Assembly (NCBI GenBank): GCA_030696045.1
Contig: JAUYNO010000004.1
Coordinates: 1 to 64,000 of the forward strand
Origin: Stagnimonas sp.
GTDB taxonomy: Bacteria > Pseudomonadota > Gammaproteobacteria > Nevskiales > Nevskiaceae
DNA: 64,000 nucleotides
Direction of reading: 5' to 3'
The notes under the pieces are model-generated. The model saw nothing but the letters and a program-made list of their open reading frames with translations. It ran no database searches and was not told where the DNA came from. A program made the position numbers and the translations under genes. Numbering within the stretch: the stretch's first letter is position 1; every line of letters begins with the position of its first letter. Positions 52,950 to 62,227 of the stretch are shown here, piece by piece.

Positions 52950-54523
52950 GCTAATTGCGGCGCCACGCTGACCCGGGCTCGACCCTCGTGCTTGCTCTGG
53001 TAGAGCGCCGAATCAGCCGCCTGTACCAGGGCCTCGACCGCGCCGCCCTCGGACGGGCGCCCGCTGCTGATACCGACGCTACAGGTGACCACCCCGAACG
53101 GCGAATCCTGATGCGGCACCGCGAGCTGCCGCAGGGTCCGCTCGATGGTCTCGGCGACGCCACGAGCGCCCGCGCTGTCGGTATCCGGCAGCAGCACGAA
53201 GAACTCCTCGCCACCGACCCGCGCCGCGAGATCGGCCGGCCGGCGCAGACACTGGCTGAAGCAGGCAGCCGCCAGGCGCAGGTATTCGTCGCCCGCCGGG
53301 TGACCGTAGCGGTCGTTGTAGGCCTTGAACCAGTCGAGATCGATGGCCAGCAGGGACAAGGATTGGCCGACCCGACGGGCCCGGTCCCACTCACGCCGCA
53401 GTTGCTCTTCGAAGGCGCGGCGGTTGGGCAGGCCGGTGAGCGCGTCGCGGTAGGCCAGCTTGGCGAGTTCGGCCTGGGCTTCCAGCAGGCTCTCCTCGGC
53501 CACCCGCTGCTCGTGGATGTCCTCGATGGCACCGGTGATGCGCGAGAAACGCCGCTGCGCGTCGAATTCGGCCTTGGCGGAAATGTTGAACCAGCGCCAG
53601 CCGCGCTCCCGGGTCAGCAGCCGGGTATCGACGGCGGCGATGCCGTTGCGCTCGCGCAGCTGGGCGTACAGCGCCGAACGCACCAGCAGATAGCTCTCGC
53701 CGAACAGCTGCTGCGCGCCCGCCTCGCTGGGCGGCAGTTGTTCGGGGCGATAGCCCAGCAGCTCGTAATAGCGCGGCGACCACCAGTGCTCCACCAGTTC
53801 ACCGGCTTCAAAGCGCTGATCCCAGACACCGACCTGCAGGCTGTCGACCACCAGATTGAAGCGGCGCTCGCTGGTACTGATCTGCTCGCTGAGGCGCGCC
53901 CGCTCGCGCAGGTCGGAGACCTCCCGGGCGGAATGGTGCAGCGCGTCCTCCATCGCCGGCAGCGCGTGCAGGGCGCAGAGGAACAAGGGGTTGCCCAGCA
54001 GCAGCCACTGCAGGGTCTCGGGCAGGCCGGTGCGATCCCAGCCCCAGTCGTTGATGAACACCGCGCCCAGGGTCACCACCAGCAGCAATCCGCCCAGCAA
54101 CCAGGACAGCCACAGGGCGCGCCGTGCCGGCAGCAGCAGGAAGCCGCAGATATAGAGCACCGGCATGAAGGCATAGGCCGGCCGGAAGATGCTGAGCGCC
54201 GGATCGGCGACCGCAGCGACGAACAGCACCAGGACCAGGCGCACCAGGATCAGCAACAGCGACAGCCAGAGCGCGAACATCGCGATCCGCTCCTGCCGCA
54301 AGGCATCCTCGGCCTTGATGGCCGCGTGCGCCGGCACGATCAGCAGCCAGAATATCGCGGCGCCGCCGAGGTAGAGGCCCGCCTCCCACTCCGGGGCGCG
54401 CGGGCTGAAGCCGACGATCAGGCCGCCGGCCGCCCAGACCGCGCCCAGCAGCGGCAGCCCGGCCAGCAAAGCCCGTGAGCGCGCTCGCCGTAGCCGCTCG
54501 GGACCGTCGAGTGTGGCGCTCAC
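52946..54523 (-). CDS. Membrane PAS-GGDEF diguanylate cyclase
   Basis: A 525-residue protein: about six transmembrane helices (20-200), a PAS-like region (about 225-345, ERRFNLVVDSLQVGVWDQ and FSRITGAIEDIHEQRVAEE) and a GGDEF domain (about 360-520). The active site is RVGGEEF and the inhibitory RxxD site is RPAD five residues before. It should make c-di-GMP in response to a membrane or PAS-bound signal. The GTG at 54523 lies 14 bp after the gpmA stop. Upstream frame is open but is antisense-like reading through gpmA. Confidence 0.92.
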   Translation of the reverse strand: MSATLDGPERLRRARSRALLAGLPLLGAVWAAGGLIVGFSPRAPEWEAGLYLGGAAIFWLLIVPAHAAIKAEDALRQERIAMFALWLSLLLILVRLVLVLFVAAVADPALSIFRPAYAFMPVLYICGFLLLPARRALWLSWLLGGLLLVVTLGAVFINDWGWDRTGLPETLQWLLLGNPLFLCALHALPAMEDALHHSAREVSDLRERARLSEQISTSERRFNLVVDSLQVGVWDQRFEAGELVEHWWSPRYYELLGYRPEQLPPSEAGAQQLFGESYLLVRSALYAQLRERNGIAAVDTRLLTRERGWRWFNISAKAEFDAQRRFSRITGAIEDIHEQRVAEESLLEAQAELAKLAYRDALTGLPNRRAFEEQLRREWDRARRVGQSLSLLAIDLDWFKAYNDRYGHPAGDEYLRLAAACFSQCLRRPADLAARVGGEEFFVLLPDTDSAGARGVAETIERTLRQLAVPHQDSPFGVVTCSVGISSGRPSEGGAVEALVQAADSALYQSKHEGRARVSVAPQLA

Positions 54524-54537
54524 GGTCCCGGCGCGGA

Positions 54538-55284
54538 TCAGCGCGCCTTGGCCTGGTTGGCCACCGCTTCGGCGGCGCGCTTGGCGGCCTCGGGGTCGCC
54601 CAGGTAGCGGTAGCTCCGCACCTTCAAGGCCGGGTCGAGTTCGAACAGCAGCGGGATGGCGGTGGGAATATTGAGTTCGAGAATCTCGGACTCGCCGATG
54701 TTGTTGAGGTACTTGTAGAGCGCCCTCAGCGAGTTGCCGTGGGCGGTGACCAGCACGGTCTGGCCGGCCTTGAGCTGGGGCGCGATGTGGTCGTGCCAGT
54801 AGGGCAGCACCCGCACCAGGGTGGTCGCCAGCGATTCGGTGCCCGGCAGCGCCTTGGCGTCGAGCCCGGCGTAGCGCGGATCGTTGGCCGGGTGGCCGGG
54901 ATCGGTCGGCGCCATCGCCGGCGGCGGCACGTCGTAGCTGCGGCGCCAGATCTTCACCTGGGCCTCGCCGTGCTGGGCGGTGGTCTCGGCCTTGTCCAGG
55001 CCCTGCAGGGCGCCGTAGTGGCGCTCGTTCAGGCGCCAGCTCTTGTGCACCGGAATCCACATCTGGTCCATCACGTCCAGCGCTGTGTAGTTGGTGCGGA
55101 TGGCGCGCTTGAGCACGCTGGTGTGGGCGCAGTCGAACTTCAGGCCCTCGGCCTGCATGAGTGCGCCGGCCTTGAGCGCCTCCTGGCGGCCGGCCTCGGT
55201 GATGTCCACGTCCACCCAGCCGGTGAAGCGGTTGTCGAGATTCCACTGGGACTGGCCGTGGCGCAGCAGGACGAGTTTGCTCAT
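54538..55284 (-). CDS. gpmA: 2,3-Bisphosphoglycerate-dependent phosphoglycerate mutase
   Basis: A 248-residue glycolytic enzyme interconverting 3- and 2-phosphoglycerate. The phosphohistidine motif [10 protein letters not shown] has the catalytic His near residue 9, followed by [24 protein letters not shown] and [10 protein letters not shown]. Length matches E. coli GpmA (250). A tandem heptamer array lies directly upstream. The next gene upstream on the strand is scoB, 45 bp away. Confidence 0.97.
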   Translation of the reverse strand: MSKLVLLRHGQSQWNLDNRFTGWVDVDITEAGRQEALKAGALMQAEGLKFDCAHTSVLKRAIRTNYTALDVMDQMWIPVHKSWRLNERHYGALQGLDKAETTAQHGEAQVKIWRRSYDVPPPAMAPTDPGHPANDPRYAGLDAKALPGTESLATTLVRVLPYWHDHIAPQLKAGQTVLVTAHGNSLRALYKYLNNIGESEILELNIPTAIPLLFELDPALKVRSYRYLGDPEAAKRAAEAVANQAKAR

Positions 55285-55297
55285 GGGACTTTTCGGG

Positions 55298-55325
55298 GTG
55301 CGGAGTGCGGAGTGCGGAGTGCGGG
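55298..55325. repeat. Tandem heptamer repeat, four copies
   Basis: GTGCGGA occurs three times in perfect succession (55298-55318), followed by GTGCGGG (55319-55325). It fills most of the 45-bp gap between scoB and gpmA. Such arrays may vary in copy number by slippage and could alter gpmA expression. Confidence 0.9.
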
Positions 55326-55329
55326 GAAC

Positions 55330-55956
55330 TTAATCGAGAACGGGGCAGGCAGTCTTGGCGCGGACTTCCTCGGCGCTGACGCCGGGCGCGAGCTCGACCA
55401 GCTTCAGGCCGGCCTCGGTCACGTCGAGCACGCAAAGCTCGGTGATGATGCGGTCGACCACCCTGACGCCGGTCAGCGGCAGCTGGCAGGCGGGCAGGAT
55501 CTTGGCCTCGCCCTTGGCGGTGTGTTCCATCAGCACCACCACGCGCTGCACGCCGGCCACCAGGTCCATGGCACCACCCATGCCCTTGACCATCTTGCCC
55601 GGGATCATCCAGTTGGCGAGATCGCCCTGCTGACTGACCTGCATGGCGCCGAGGATGGAGAGGTTGATGTGCCCGCCCCGGATCATGGCGAAGCTGTCGG
55701 CGCTGCTGAAGAAAGCACTGCCCGGCAGGGTGGTGATGGTCTGCTTGCCGGCGTTGATGAGGTCGGCATCGACCTCGGCCTCGGTCGGGAAGGGGCCGAT
55801 ACCGAGCAGGCCGTTCTCGCTCTGCAGCCAGACATCCATGCCGGGCGGGATGTAGTTCGCCACCAGGGTCGGCAGGCCGATGCCCAGGTTCACGTAATAG
55901 CCGTCCTGCAACTCGGCGGCGGCGCGCTGCGCCATCTGTTCCTTGGTCCAGGCCAT
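55330..55956 (-). CDS. scoB: 3-Oxoacid CoA-transferase subunit B
   Basis: A 208-residue subunit B: the catalytic Glu lies in the SENG motif of [13 protein letters not shown] (about 43-55). Other family segments are [17 protein letters not shown] and [13 protein letters not shown]. With subunit A it transfers CoA between succinate and acetoacetate (or a related oxoacid). ATG at 55956 is the family start. One base separates it from scoA, which is typical for the pair. Confidence 0.95.
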   Translation of the reverse strand: MAWTKEQMAQRAAAELQDGYYVNLGIGLPTLVANYIPPGMDVWLQSENGLLGIGPFPTEAEVDADLINAGKQTITTLPGSAFFSSADSFAMIRGGHINLSILGAMQVSQQGDLANWMIPGKMVKGMGGAMDLVAGVQRVVVLMEHTAKGEAKILPACQLPLTGVRVVDRIITELCVLDVTEAGLKLVELAPGVSAEEVRAKTACPVLD

Positions 55957-55957
55957 C

Positions 55958-56656
55958 TCAGTTGCTCCGCAGCGTGCGCTGCTCGATGCGCTTTTCCGGC
56001 GTGGCATTGACCACGATGCGGTCGACGTAGATGCCGGGGGTGTGGATCTGGTCCGGATCGAGTGCGCCGGTCTCAACCAGTTGCTCGACCTCGGCGACGC
56101 AGACCTTGCCGGCCGCCGCGATCATGGGATTGAAGTTGCGCGCGGTCTTGCGGAACACCAAGTTACCGGACCGGTCGGCCCTCCAGGCCTTCACCAGCGA
56201 GACATCGGCCTTCAGCGCCCGCTCCATCACATAGGTCTCGCCGTCGAACTCGCGCAGTTCCTTACCTTCGGCGACCACGGTGCCGACGCCGGTCTTGGTG
56301 AAGAAGGCGGGAATGCCGGAGCCGCCAGCGCGCAGCTTCTCGGCCAGCGTGCCCTGCGGGGTGAATTCCAGCGCCAGCTCACCGGCCAGGAACTGCCGCT
56401 CGAACTCCTTGTTCTCGCCGACGTAGGAAGAAATCATCTTGCTGATCTGCCGGGTCGTCAGCAGCTGGCCGAGGCCGAAACCATCGACGCCGGCGTTGTT
56501 GCTGATCACGGTCAACTGCTTCGCGCCGCTGTCGCGCAGGGCGGCGATCAGGGCTTCCGGTATGCCGCAGAGGCCAAAGCCGCCGACCGCGAGCGTCTGG
56601 CCATCGGCGACCAGGCCGTCCAGCGCGGCTTGGGCGCTGGGATAAAGCTTGTTCAT
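55958..56656 (-). CDS. scoA: 3-Oxoacid CoA-transferase subunit A
   Basis: A 232-residue subunit A with the glycine-rich CoA-binding motif [15 protein letters not shown] (about 23-37) and the [10 protein letters not shown] block. ATG at 56656 was chosen because GAGGGGA precedes it; the frame is open upstream but that stretch belongs to HMG-CoA lyase in another frame. It is 32 bp after hmgL on the same strand, which fits ketone-body or leucine catabolism. Confidence 0.95.
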   Translation of the reverse strand: MNKLYPSAQAALDGLVADGQTLAVGGFGLCGIPEALIAALRDSGAKQLTVISNNAGVDGFGLGQLLTTRQISKMISSYVGENKEFERQFLAGELALEFTPQGTLAEKLRAGGSGIPAFFTKTGVGTVVAEGKELREFDGETYVMERALKADVSLVKAWRADRSGNLVFRKTARNFNPMIAAAGKVCVAEVEQLVETGALDPDQIHTPGIYVDRIVVNATPEKRIEQRTLRSN

Positions 56657-56688
56657 GGAGTCCCCTCGGTTCGCGAAGATTTTACCGC

Positions 56689-57588
56689 TCAGCCCGGATC
56701 CGGGCGGGGAATGCGCGCCAGCCGGCTGGCCGGGGGGCGGCCCAGTTCGGCGCTGATCCAGCGCGCGGTTTCGCACAGGGCGTCGAGATCGACGCCGGTC
56801 TCGAAGCCGAGTCCGTGCAGCAGGTAGACCAGGTCTTCGGTCGCGACATTGCCGGTCGCGCCCTTGGCGTAAGGACAGCCGCCAAGGCCGCCGACACTGG
56901 CGTCGACCACCCGCACGCCGGCTTCCAGGCAGGCATAGACATTGGCCAGCGCGGTGCCGCGGGTGTCGTGGAAGTGCACGGCCAGCCGCGCCATCGGCAC
57001 TTCGGCCGCGACCGCCCTGAGCATCTCGACCGCCTTCCTCGGCGTGCCGACGCCGATGGTGTCGCCCAGCGAGACCTCGTAGCAGCCCATGGCTGCGACC
57101 GCTTTCGCGACTCGCACCACTTCCGATATGGCCACCTCGCCCTGGTAGGGACAGCCGAGCACGGTGGAGACATAGGCGCGCACTTTCAGCCCCGCCGCCA
57201 GCGCCTGCTCGGCCACCGGCGCCAGCCGGGTGAGCGACTCGTCGATGCCGGCATTGATGTTCTTGCGGTTGAAGGCTTCCGAGGCCGCCGTGAACAGTGC
57301 GATCTCCTGCACGCCGGCCGCCATCGCCCGCTCCAGACCTTGCAGGTTCGGCACCAGCACCGGATAGCTCACCTCCGGCTGGCGGCGCAGCCCGGCCAGC
57401 ACCTCGCCGGCGTCGGCCATCTGCGGCACCCATTTCGGGCTGACGAAGCTGGTGGCTTCCACCACCGGCAGGCCGCAGGCGGCGAGCCGCCCGATCAGGG
57501 CGATCTTGGTCGCCGCCGGCACCAATTGCTTCTCGTTCTGCAGGCCGTCGCGGGGACCGACCTCAACGATCTTGACGCGCTCGCTCAT
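56689..57588 (-). CDS. mvaB: Hydroxymethylglutaryl-CoA lyase
   Basis: A 299-residue HMGL-like enzyme splitting HMG-CoA into acetoacetate and acetyl-CoA. Motifs: VEVGPRDGLQNEK (5-20), HFHDTRGTALANV (about 200-212) and the signature loop GGLGGCPYAKGATGNVATED with the catalytic Cys. The acetoacetate produced would be activated by the CoA-transferase downstream, linking the genes into one pathway. The upstream leucine-degradation genes are not in the window. Confidence 0.95.
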   Translation of the reverse strand: MSERVKIVEVGPRDGLQNEKQLVPAATKIALIGRLAACGLPVVEATSFVSPKWVPQMADAGEVLAGLRRQPEVSYPVLVPNLQGLERAMAAGVQEIALFTAASEAFNRKNINAGIDESLTRLAPVAEQALAAGLKVRAYVSTVLGCPYQGEVAISEVVRVAKAVAAMGCYEVSLGDTIGVGTPRKAVEMLRAVAAEVPMARLAVHFHDTRGTALANVYACLEAGVRVVDASVGGLGGCPYAKGATGNVATEDLVYLLHGLGFETGVDLDALCETARWISAELGRPPASRLARIPRPDPG

Positions 57589-57595
57589 GCGCCGT

Positions 57596-57865
57596 TTAGC
57601 GGACGGGGTAGATGCCGCGCTTGGCCGGCAGCCACCAGGTGAACCCGAACAGAACCGTGCCGAGGATCACCCGCAGCGGCGAGGGCTTGCGGTCCTTCAG
57701 CAGCTTGAATGCGACCGGGATCTCCAGCACGTGGGCGACCAGTACCACGGTGGCGAGCAAGACGATGAAGTGCTCGGAGCGTCCGGTCGTGCACAGCACC
57801 GAAGCCGCGCCATACAGCACCAGCAGGGCGATGTTCTGCGCGATCCAGAAGGGTTTGCTGTTCAT
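57596..57865 (-). CDS. Small three-span membrane protein, hypothetical
   Basis: An 89-residue protein with about three transmembrane segments (8-25, 34-52 and 66-78) and a conserved-looking VAHVLEIPVAFKLL and FGFTWWLPAK. The arrangement resembles small DUF4499/TMEM254-like membrane proteins, a weak similarity. It lies seven bases before hmgL and 36 bases after the dioxygenase gene on the same strand. Function unknown. Confidence 0.65.
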   Translation of the reverse strand: MNSKPFWIAQNIALLVLYGAASVLCTTGRSEHFIVLLATVVLVAHVLEIPVAFKLLKDRKPSPLRVILGTVLFGFTWWLPAKRGIYPVR

Positions 57866-57901
57866 GCTTGGTCTCGTTTTGGAAGGGTGTAGCGGGGGAT
57901 C

Positions 57902-58954
57902 TCAGGTGCCGGTCCAGGCCACCAGCACCTCGCGCGGACCACTGTAAGGCATGCGTCCGTGCGCGGTGGAGCGGTTGTCGATGGCCAGTACGTCGCCGGC
58001 CTGCCAGGGCTCGATCACCAGCTGCTGCCAGATGGTCTCGACCAGATGTTGGAGCTGCGCCCGGCTGATCTCGCCGCCGTCGCCAAAGCAGGCGTGCATG
58101 CCTTGCTGCTCGGGCGCCTGCAGTCGACTCTTGAGTGCCGTGAGCGTAGCGGTCAGCGCAGTGAAGAAGGCAGCGCGCAGGCCGCGCTGGCGGCGGCGGA
58201 TGTGGCGGTATTCGATGGCGGCCGCCGCGACATGGAAGACCTGGGTGTGGTTGAACCAGACGGTCTCGCCGGTGACCGGATGCACCCGGCTGGCCGCCTG
58301 CTCGTTGACCAGCCGCAGCCGGCCCTGCGGCAGCCACTGGCAGCGCAGACCCTGCTCGGTCGCCTTGCGCTCGGCCAGCGCGCGGTCGGTGGTCTGGAAC
58401 AGCTCGTCCCAGCGCTTGAGCTTCCACAGATCAAAACCCTTGGGGCTGGCGGGACCGTCGTAGTTGCGGATGTTGCGCACGCCGCGCAGGGCGAAGGCCG
58501 CGCGCACCTCGGGATCGAGCGCGCGCCAGACCGCGCGCATGTCCACCGTCGGGGTCTCGCCATCGCGGGCGGGCGCCACCGTGCAATGGAAGAACAGCTT
58601 GCGCGGCGCGCTGGGCAGGAAGCTCATCTCGATGTGCTGCGGGATCGGATAGGCCGGCGGCAGCTCCGAGGCCGAGAAGACGTAGCGGCTTCTCGCCGCG
58701 CGCGGCGAGGTACCGAGATAGTCGTTCTTCAGATCCGGCTCCAGCGCCAGCGCGACCTGCTCGAAGGCCTCGGCGCCGAGCACGCCGAAGCCGCGCAGCC
58801 GCAGGCTGCCGTGCCGTAGCCAGACCTGCTCGATGGACTCGCGTTGTTCAGTGATCCATTCACGCAGCGCCGACAGGTTGGCGCCGCCGCCCTCGACCAG
58901 GGCCATCGGCCGGCCATTGGCCGACAGGCTCTGGCGCAGCGCGAACTCAGCCAC
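57902..58954 (-). CDS. TauD/TfdA-family Fe(II)/2-oxoglutarate dioxygenase
   Basis: A 350-residue TauD-type dioxygenase. The iron-binding triad is probably HxE (His107, Glu109 in QHIEMSF) and the distal His332 (STAHGRMPYSG) with Arg341 binding 2-oxoglutarate. Many family members use HxD; HxE is a known variant. The opening differs from taurine dioxygenase and is closer to SyrP-like enzymes, so the substrate cannot be read. GTG at 58954 starts the gene and overlaps the alkylsulfatase-like gene by eight bases. Confidence 0.87.
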   Translation of the reverse strand: MAEFALRQSLSANGRPMALVEGGGANLSALREWITEQRESIEQVWLRHGSLRLRGFGVLGAEAFEQVALALEPDLKNDYLGTSPRAARSRYVFSASELPPAYPIPQHIEMSFLPSAPRKLFFHCTVAPARDGETPTVDMRAVWRALDPEVRAAFALRGVRNIRNYDGPASPKGFDLWKLKRWDELFQTTDRALAERKATEQGLRCQWLPQGRLRLVNEQAASRVHPVTGETVWFNHTQVFHVAAAAIEYRHIRRRQRGLRAAFFTALTATLTALKSRLQAPEQQGMHACFGDGGEISRAQLQHLVETIWQQLVIEPWQAGDVLAIDNRSTAHGRMPYSGPREVLVAWTGT

Positions 58955-60680
58955 CTTCGACCTCCACTGGCACGAACAGCCGCATGAAGCCGATGAATTC
59001 GAGCTTGCTGCCCTGCCCCATCTCGAACTCGCGGGCGATGGTCAGGCCGGGGTTGCGCAGCTTGGCCAGCATTTCCTTGAACACCTGGGCCGGCACCTTT
59101 ACCACCAGGTCTGGCGCCGGGGCGACGGCACCGGGTGCGATCACCTCGCTGGCGCCGCGCCGGACGATGTAGGTCCAGCTCTCGCCGATATCGGTGAACT
59201 CGAAACGCACCGTGGTCCGGCGATCACCGGCTGCCTCGGCATCGAGGTTCACCGCCAGGCCATCGAAGAAGGTCGACAGCGGCATGGCCGTGAGCATGGC
59301 CGGCGTCGCTTGCACGGCGCGATCCGGCAGCTTCAGGTCGCCGCGCAGTTCGTGCCAGGCCACCAGATACCAATGGCGCGCATTGGGGTTGCTCTCGGCC
59401 TCGCCGAGCGCCTTGAGCGCGGACAGGCGCGCCTCCTTGGCTCCGGCCGCGTCCGGCCGCAGGCGCAGAACGGCACCGCTCAGCTCCAGCACCCATTGCC
59501 AATCGCTTTTCGCCGCCGTCGCGACGATGGCCGCGTCCATTGCCTCCGCCCCGCCGGCCAGCTCGACCAGGTGCTGGGCCTGCTCCGTGGGCGGCAGCGG
59601 ATGCAGCTGCTCGGGGCGCCCGTCGAACCAGCCAAGCTGGCCCGCGAACAGGCTCTTCGCGCTCCAGCCGGGCTTGCCGTAGAACTCCTTGAGGAAGGGC
59701 GAGGCGGCGAGGTGCGCCGGCAGCTTCAGGCGCTCGGCGATCTCGTCCGGCAGCAGGCCGGCGTTGATCATCCGCAGGGTCTGGTCGTGGACGTAGCGGA
59801 TGGCGTCGCGGTAGTCGGTGAGCGTGTTGTGGATCAGCTCGGCGCCGACCAGGGGCCGGGTGTGACTGGGCACCAGCACCTCCACCGGCAGCGCACGCAT
59901 GGCATCCAGGCTGGCGGCCCAGCGCTTGGGGTCGCGGAAGCTGGTGCCGCGGATGGTGTAGAGGTTGGGGAAAGCCCGGTAGAGATTGTCGCCGGGCAGC
60001 AGGATATTGCGCTCCGGCAACCAGACGAAGATCTGGTCGTCGGTCTCGCCCGGGGCGTGCACCAGCTGGAAGTGGATGCCGGCGACGGTGTCGTCAAGCC
60101 GGTCGCTGAAAGTCCTGGTCGGTCGCAGCATGCCGACCGTGCTGCCCTCGTGGATGTCGAGCTCGCCGCCGATGCCGACGTTGAGGCGTTCTTCCGGCGT
60201 CAGCCCATAGCCGTACATGCGCAGCGAGCGGCGGGTGAGCACGGGCTGCAGTTCGGCGCTGATCTTGTCCATGTTGCGCGCCACATCCTGGTGGCCATAG
60301 ATCGGCACTTCCGTGCCGGCGGTGATGAAGGCCGATGCGCCGCTAACGTGATCGGGATGCGAATGGGTGTAGATGATCGCTTTCACCGGCTTGCTGGAGA
60401 TCTTGGCGAACTCGGCCGCCACCGCCTGCGCCGATTCCAGGGATTCCATGGTGTCGACCACGATGGCGCCATCCTCGCCTTCGATCAGGATGGAGTTGGC
60501 GATGCCGAAGCCGACCGCGACCCAGACGCCGGGCGCGGCCTGGATCACCGAGCGCCGGAATTCGCCGCTGTGCGCCTGCAAGTCGGCGGGCGTCGCCACC
60601 GGTGGCGCCGGCGGCGGGGTGGTCTTGCCGCAGGCGGCGAGCAATCCGGCCAGCAGCAGGCCCGGGATACGTAGGGACAT
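58947..60680 (-). CDS. Alkylsulfatase-like metallo-beta-lactamase-fold lipoprotein
   Basis: A 577-residue lipoprotein: lipobox LAAC (Cys17), then a metallo-beta-lactamase domain with THSHPDH (H106, H108, D110, H111), VHAPGETDDQIFVWLP and SHTRPL, a dimerisation domain (about 330-440) and a C-terminal SCP2-like domain (about 450-570). This is the architecture of SdsA-type secondary alkyl/aryl sulfatases. A lipid anchor is unusual for the group. ATG at 60680 follows AGAGGA. It heads the minus-strand run with the dioxygenase, lyase and CoA-transferase genes. Confidence 0.88.
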   Translation of the reverse strand: MSLRIPGLLLAGLLAACGKTTPPPAPPVATPADLQAHSGEFRRSVIQAAPGVWVAVGFGIANSILIEGEDGAIVVDTMESLESAQAVAAEFAKISSKPVKAIIYTHSHPDHVSGASAFITAGTEVPIYGHQDVARNMDKISAELQPVLTRRSLRMYGYGLTPEERLNVGIGGELDIHEGSTVGMLRPTRTFSDRLDDTVAGIHFQLVHAPGETDDQIFVWLPERNILLPGDNLYRAFPNLYTIRGTSFRDPKRWAASLDAMRALPVEVLVPSHTRPLVGAELIHNTLTDYRDAIRYVHDQTLRMINAGLLPDEIAERLKLPAHLAASPFLKEFYGKPGWSAKSLFAGQLGWFDGRPEQLHPLPPTEQAQHLVELAGGAEAMDAAIVATAAKSDWQWVLELSGAVLRLRPDAAGAKEARLSALKALGEAESNPNARHWYLVAWHELRGDLKLPDRAVQATPAMLTAMPLSTFFDGLAVNLDAEAAGDRRTTVRFEFTDIGESWTYIVRRGASEVIAPGAVAPAPDLVVKVPAQVFKEMLAKLRNPGLTIAREFEMGQGSKLEFIGFMRLFVPVEVEGG

Positions 60681-60770
60681 CGTTCCTCTCCTCGTCGGCT
60701 GTCGTTCGCAGCCCTGGTTCATTGGCTTGACGGCCGACTTCCCGCCAGCCGTCAGACGGATGCTAGCCCT

Positions 60771-62147
60771 TCAGCCGCGGGCCTTGGGAATGGCATCCGG
60801 ATTCACCGGGCAGCCAAGCGCCTCGAAAGCAGCTCTCGAAAAATGCCTGCCCTCGGGGTAATAGTCGCCCATCACCTCGCGCTCGTGCGCGCCCGAGGGG
60901 CCGGGCACCTGCTGGATCGCCTGCGCGAAATCAGGGCGCGGCAGCATGTGGCGGTAGATCAGCAGGCTGTTGCTGAACGGCCCCCAGTTGAGCCAGTTCA
61001 CGCCGCAGGCGGCAATCGCGTTGGCAGGCCGGTCCTGGTCGCGGCTGACCACGATGATGGCCCGATCCCCCTGCACCCGCTGCACCTGCTCGTCGTACAG
61101 GCAGTCGACGTAGCGTTGGCTGTTGACCTCGTTGCTGCACAGGCTCCAGTAGCGCAGTTGGCCATCCCCCATCACGGCATCGCCGTCACGGGTCCGCGGC
61201 GCGCTCGGGAAGCGGCCTTCGATCACGCCGACTTCGCCCAGGGTCTGGCTGAGACTGGCGGTCATGTAGCTGTTGTGCACATTGCTGGCAAAGCCGCCCG
61301 AGTTGGCGGTGCTCTGGCCCAGAGCGCCGCTCAGCAGCGGCCCCAGTACCGGCACGGCGTCGAGACGGTGGGACTGGGAGCTGGCCAGGTCGAAGAACTT
61401 GAGCCAGCGCAGCTCGGCGGCGGCGGCCAGATTGGGCTGGGTCTCGACGGCGGGATCGAGGCCATTGAGTGCCTCGGCGGCCGGCACCGGTGGCAGCTGC
61501 TCCAGCGCGGAGCAGGCGGCGCTGCCGCGCAGCACCACCCCGCCGGGCAGCGCCACCGCCAACTGCGGCAGGCCGACGCCGCCGCTGATGTCGTAGCCGG
61601 CGTCCTCGACATAGACCCGGTAGATGGCCACGGCCAGCGGCGAGGGCAGGCGCTGCTCGCCGACCGCGGCGTAGCTGTAGAGGGTGTTGGGCGCGCGCTC
61701 GGCAGGGTCGGCCGGCGGCACGGCGGAGATCACCCGGACGCGGTAGTCGCGCGGATCGGCGTCGCGCCGTGCGCCGACGGCGAAGGGCTGGGCGGACCCC
61801 GGCTCGGGCGCGAGCTCGACATCGGCGAGCGCATCGATCGGCTCCAGGCGCGGGTTGTAGAGATTGAAGGAGGCATAGCGCGCATGCGGGTAGCGCCCCT
61901 CCAGCCAGAGTTCGCCGCCGGCCGGAATCGGCAGCAGGGCCACCCAGTAGGTGGCGGCGCGATCGGGGTAAAGGATATTGAGCAGGTTGGGATCGCTGCG
62001 CAGCAGCCAGCCACAGTCGCGCGACAACCCGGATGCGGCGGGGGGCATCGGTGTGTCGCCACCGCCGTGGTCACCAGCGCTGCCGCCACCGCAGGCGGCC
62101 AGCATGGCCATCGGCAGCACCGTGGCCAGCCAGGTCCAGCTCCGCAT
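60771..62147 (-). CDS. Hypothetical lipoprotein
   Basis: A 458-residue lipoprotein: lipobox LAAC (Cys19), then a Gly/Pro-rich linker and a large soluble domain containing NILYPDRAATYWVALLPIP, GRYPHARYASFNLYN and a C-terminal MGDYYPEGRHFS. Several Cys suggest a periplasmic fold. The domain is not one that I recognise; no active-site motif is evident. ATG at 62147 follows GGAGGAGAG. It precedes the alkylsulfatase-like gene by 90 bp on the same strand. Confidence 0.78.
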   Translation of the reverse strand: MRSWTWLATVLPMAMLAACGGGSAGDHGGGDTPMPPAASGLSRDCGWLLRSDPNLLNILYPDRAATYWVALLPIPAGGELWLEGRYPHARYASFNLYNPRLEPIDALADVELAPEPGSAQPFAVGARRDADPRDYRVRVISAVPPADPAERAPNTLYSYAAVGEQRLPSPLAVAIYRVYVEDAGYDISGGVGLPQLAVALPGGVVLRGSAACSALEQLPPVPAAEALNGLDPAVETQPNLAAAAELRWLKFFDLASSQSHRLDAVPVLGPLLSGALGQSTANSGGFASNVHNSYMTASLSQTLGEVGVIEGRFPSAPRTRDGDAVMGDGQLRYWSLCSNEVNSQRYVDCLYDEQVQRVQGDRAIIVVSRDQDRPANAIAACGVNWLNWGPFSNSLLIYRHMLPRPDFAQAIQQVPGPSGAHEREVMGDYYPEGRHFSRAAFEALGCPVNPDAIPKARG

Positions 62148-62227
62148 GGTGCTCTCCTCCCGTTCGGACGCGCAGCCTAGCGAATCCTGACCGGGCTGTC
62201 GGTAGTAACCGCGCCGAGGCGGCCGGC

